NCBI GenBank assembly: GCA_963708515.1
Contig: CAVPSX010000002.1
Span: 113,796 to 177,795, forward strand
From: JAPLJM01 sp963708515
GTDB lineage: Bacteria > Desulfobacterota > Syntrophia > Syntrophales > Fen-1087
Length of the DNA stretch: 64,000 bases
Reading direction: 5' to 3'
The translations under genes and the position numbers were made by a program. Under the pieces are notes generated by a model, which was not told the origin of the DNA, made no database searches, and saw only the letters and a program-made list of their open reading frames with translations. Shown piece after piece: positions 62,679 to 64,000 of the stretch (position 1 is its first letter; each line of letters opens with the position of its first letter).

Positions 62679-63901
62679 TTGATCAGGATAGGGATCGTTT
62701 TTTCTAATCATTGGTTTCCTGTTTCCTGCCTGTTCGGGAAAATCTGTCAAATCGATGAAGACGTATCAGGCCAAGGGTATTTATCACCACGTAAAAAGCG
62801 GAGAAACCCTCTACCTCATCGCACGGGCATACAATGTGAACGTGCAGGAACTGGCAGAAGCAAATAATATTCGAAGACCCGAGCCGGATTGAAGCGGACA
62901 GCGTTATTTTTGTTCCCGATGCCAGGCAGGCGATCGATGACATCATCGCCTCGATGGATAAAAGGCGTCCTGCGACCGGCGACGTTGTGCCAAAAGCAGG
63001 TCAACCCGTGGTCAAGCAGCCTCCGGAAGGTGTCCGGGCGCCGGTGAAGCCGCCCGTCCGGGAAGCGACCATGCCGTCCCGAGCGGAAACACCCTCCGAG
63101 GCGACGGCCATGCGGCCCCGAACCGAAGCACCCCCCGGGGTATCGTCCATGCGGCCCAGAACGGAATCACCCATCGTGGTATCGACCATGCCGTCCCGAG
63201 TGGAAACACCCTCCGGGGTACCGGCCATAACGCCGCGAGTGGAAGCAACCCCCGGTATGTCGGCCATCCGCATCAAGCCGTCAAAGGTGCTGGAGCGTTT
63301 TCCTGAAGCATCCCGTGAAGGAGGCAAAGTCACTGCTCCCGTCTCTGAGAAAGAACCGCCTGCCCGGCATGCGGAACATACCTCCCTTGTGGTGCAAAAA
63401 CCTGAACAGGTGCATGAGCGGGTAGATCCTCCACCCGCTGCGGCCGCCGAGGTATCCCAGGGCATACCTGAATCTCCGGTAGTAACCGCGCCGACGAAGG
63501 CAGATGGCGAGACCCTTCAGTTTGACCGGAAGCGGTTTATCTGGCCCGTGAAAGGCAGGGTGGTTTCGCGGTTCGGCATCCAGCCGAATGGCATGTACCA
63601 TAACGGGATCACCATTGCAGCCGGGGAAGGCATCCCGGTGGTCGCTGCCGCCAGTGGAACCGTGATTTTTTCAGGCGCCATGAAGGATTATGGAGAGACG
63701 ATCATCATCAAGCATGAAGATCAGTATGCCACCGTTTATACCCCCCTGGGACAGCGGGTGGCCAAACTCGAAAATCGTGTCAAGCAGACCGAGATGATTG
63801 GTTATTTGGGAAAAGGTGAAGAAAAAGGGGGCGGATCCCGCTTGAACTTTGAGATCCGCCATCACAACAAAGCGCGCAACCCGATGTTTTTTTTACCGTA
63901 G
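62679..63901 (+). CDS. nlpD: NlpD-like LysM/M23 lipoprotein, degenerate peptidase, split by two frameshifts
   Basis: The likely start is TTG at 62679 (LIRIGIVF). Past an extra T at 62698-62703 the frame reads LIIGFLFPAC, a lipobox. The LysM domain follows (GIYHHVKSGETLYLIARAYN), then an extra base near 62872. From there one intact frame (the ORF from 62954) gives a Pro-rich linker and an M23 domain (WPVKGRVVSRFG, ASGTVIFSGAMKDYGETIII). The peptidase residues are replaced: HNGIT for HxGxD, YTPL for YAHL, LNFEIR for LHFEIR. Such degenerate M23 proteins activate amidases at cell division. Confidence 0.78.
63071..63265 (+). repeat. five tandem 39-bp units coding a 13-residue repeat
   Basis: Units start at 63071, 63110, 63149, 63188 and 63227. 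Each codes a variant of MPSRVETPSGVPA (for example MRPRTEAPPGVSS, MPSRVETPSGVPA). It lies in the linker between the LysM and M23 domains of the NlpD-like protein. Unit number may vary between strains. Confidence 0.85.
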
Positions 63902-63930
63902 AGGCGATGTGATCCGGAAACACATACCGA

Positions 63931-64000
63931 AGAAAAACGGCTTCGCTGCGGCTCACAATCATTTTCGATATTAAGAAGTTAAGCATTAACTTCTTAATAT
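63931..64000. repeat. family 2 repeat end plus a perfect 15-bp palindrome at the window edge
   Basis: GAAAAACGGCTTCGCTGCGG at 63932-63951 matches one end of repeat family 2. It is followed by ATATTAAGAAGTTAA (63968-63982), the loop GCA, and the exact complement TTAACTTCTTAATAT (63986-64000). The structure reaches the window edge and may continue. It lies 67 bp after the nlpD stop and could act as a terminator in either direction, or be part of an element. Confidence 0.6.

Overview
The window looks like part of the chromosome of an anaerobic, Gram-negative deltaproteobacterium (Desulfobacterota), most like the Syntrophus/Smithella group. The reasons are a full type II secretion operon with a PilM-like GspL and a GspN, rubrerythrin, rubredoxin and flavodiiron oxygen-defence genes, a fused ADP-forming acyl-CoA synthetase, a thiolase, a branched-chain amino acid ABC operon ending in an acyl-CoA synthetase, and the queA-tgt-yajC-secD-secF order. 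The taxonomic call is an inference from gene families and not a database match.

Layout. 0-6.5 kb, minus strand: a liv-type ABC transporter operon (livM, livH, a small exported protein, livJ, livG, livF) running into an acyl-CoA synthetase cut by the window edge. 6.6-14 kb, plus strand: mazG, a DUF2065 protein, queA, tgt, yajC, secD, secF, a DUF456 protein, lepB. 14-16.7 kb, minus strand: an atypical NRAMP permease behind a soluble MgtE-N/CBS protein. 16.8-26.5 kb, plus strand: a pyrR-pyrB-pyrC operon with a PyrR-type attenuator, then recO, glyQ, glyS and a GAF-containing GspE/PilB-type ATPase broken by one base. 26.5-44 kb, minus strand: one long type II secretion operon, gspF-G-H-I-J-K-L-M-N-C, an ExeA-like ATPase, a GspB/TPR protein, gspD and gspE, followed by a small membrane protein and mutS. 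44-46 kb, minus strand: rubrerythrin, rubredoxin and flavodiiron protein. 46-51 kb: thiolase, a PEP synthase regulatory kinase, a cupin, a tiny lysine-rich protein and small exported or membrane proteins. 51-55 kb: copZ-copA, then a second redox pair (flavin reductase-rubredoxin fusion and a metallo-beta-lactamase-fold protein). 55-58.7 kb: a potassium channel, a porin remnant, a Ca2+/H+ antiporter and a degraded BrnTA toxin-antitoxin locus. 58.8-64 kb: ADP-forming acyl-CoA synthetase, then macro-domain, pcm and nlpD genes carrying many frameshifts.

Two families of interspersed inverted repeats lie between genes. One (two copies, about 130-170 bp) begins with the TGA stop codon of the upstream gene. 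The other (three long copies, one minimal copy and several one-ended fragments) has ends like ACCGGTGAAAAATGG and its near-complement. No tRNA, rRNA, CRISPR array, transposase gene or prophage was found. The most interesting items are the NRAMP/MgtE-N pair, the pyr attenuator, the two repeat families, and the single-base frameshifts in secretion ATPase, gspF, channel, macro, pcm and nlpD genes. The frameshifts may be sequence errors or real decay; the sequence alone does not decide.
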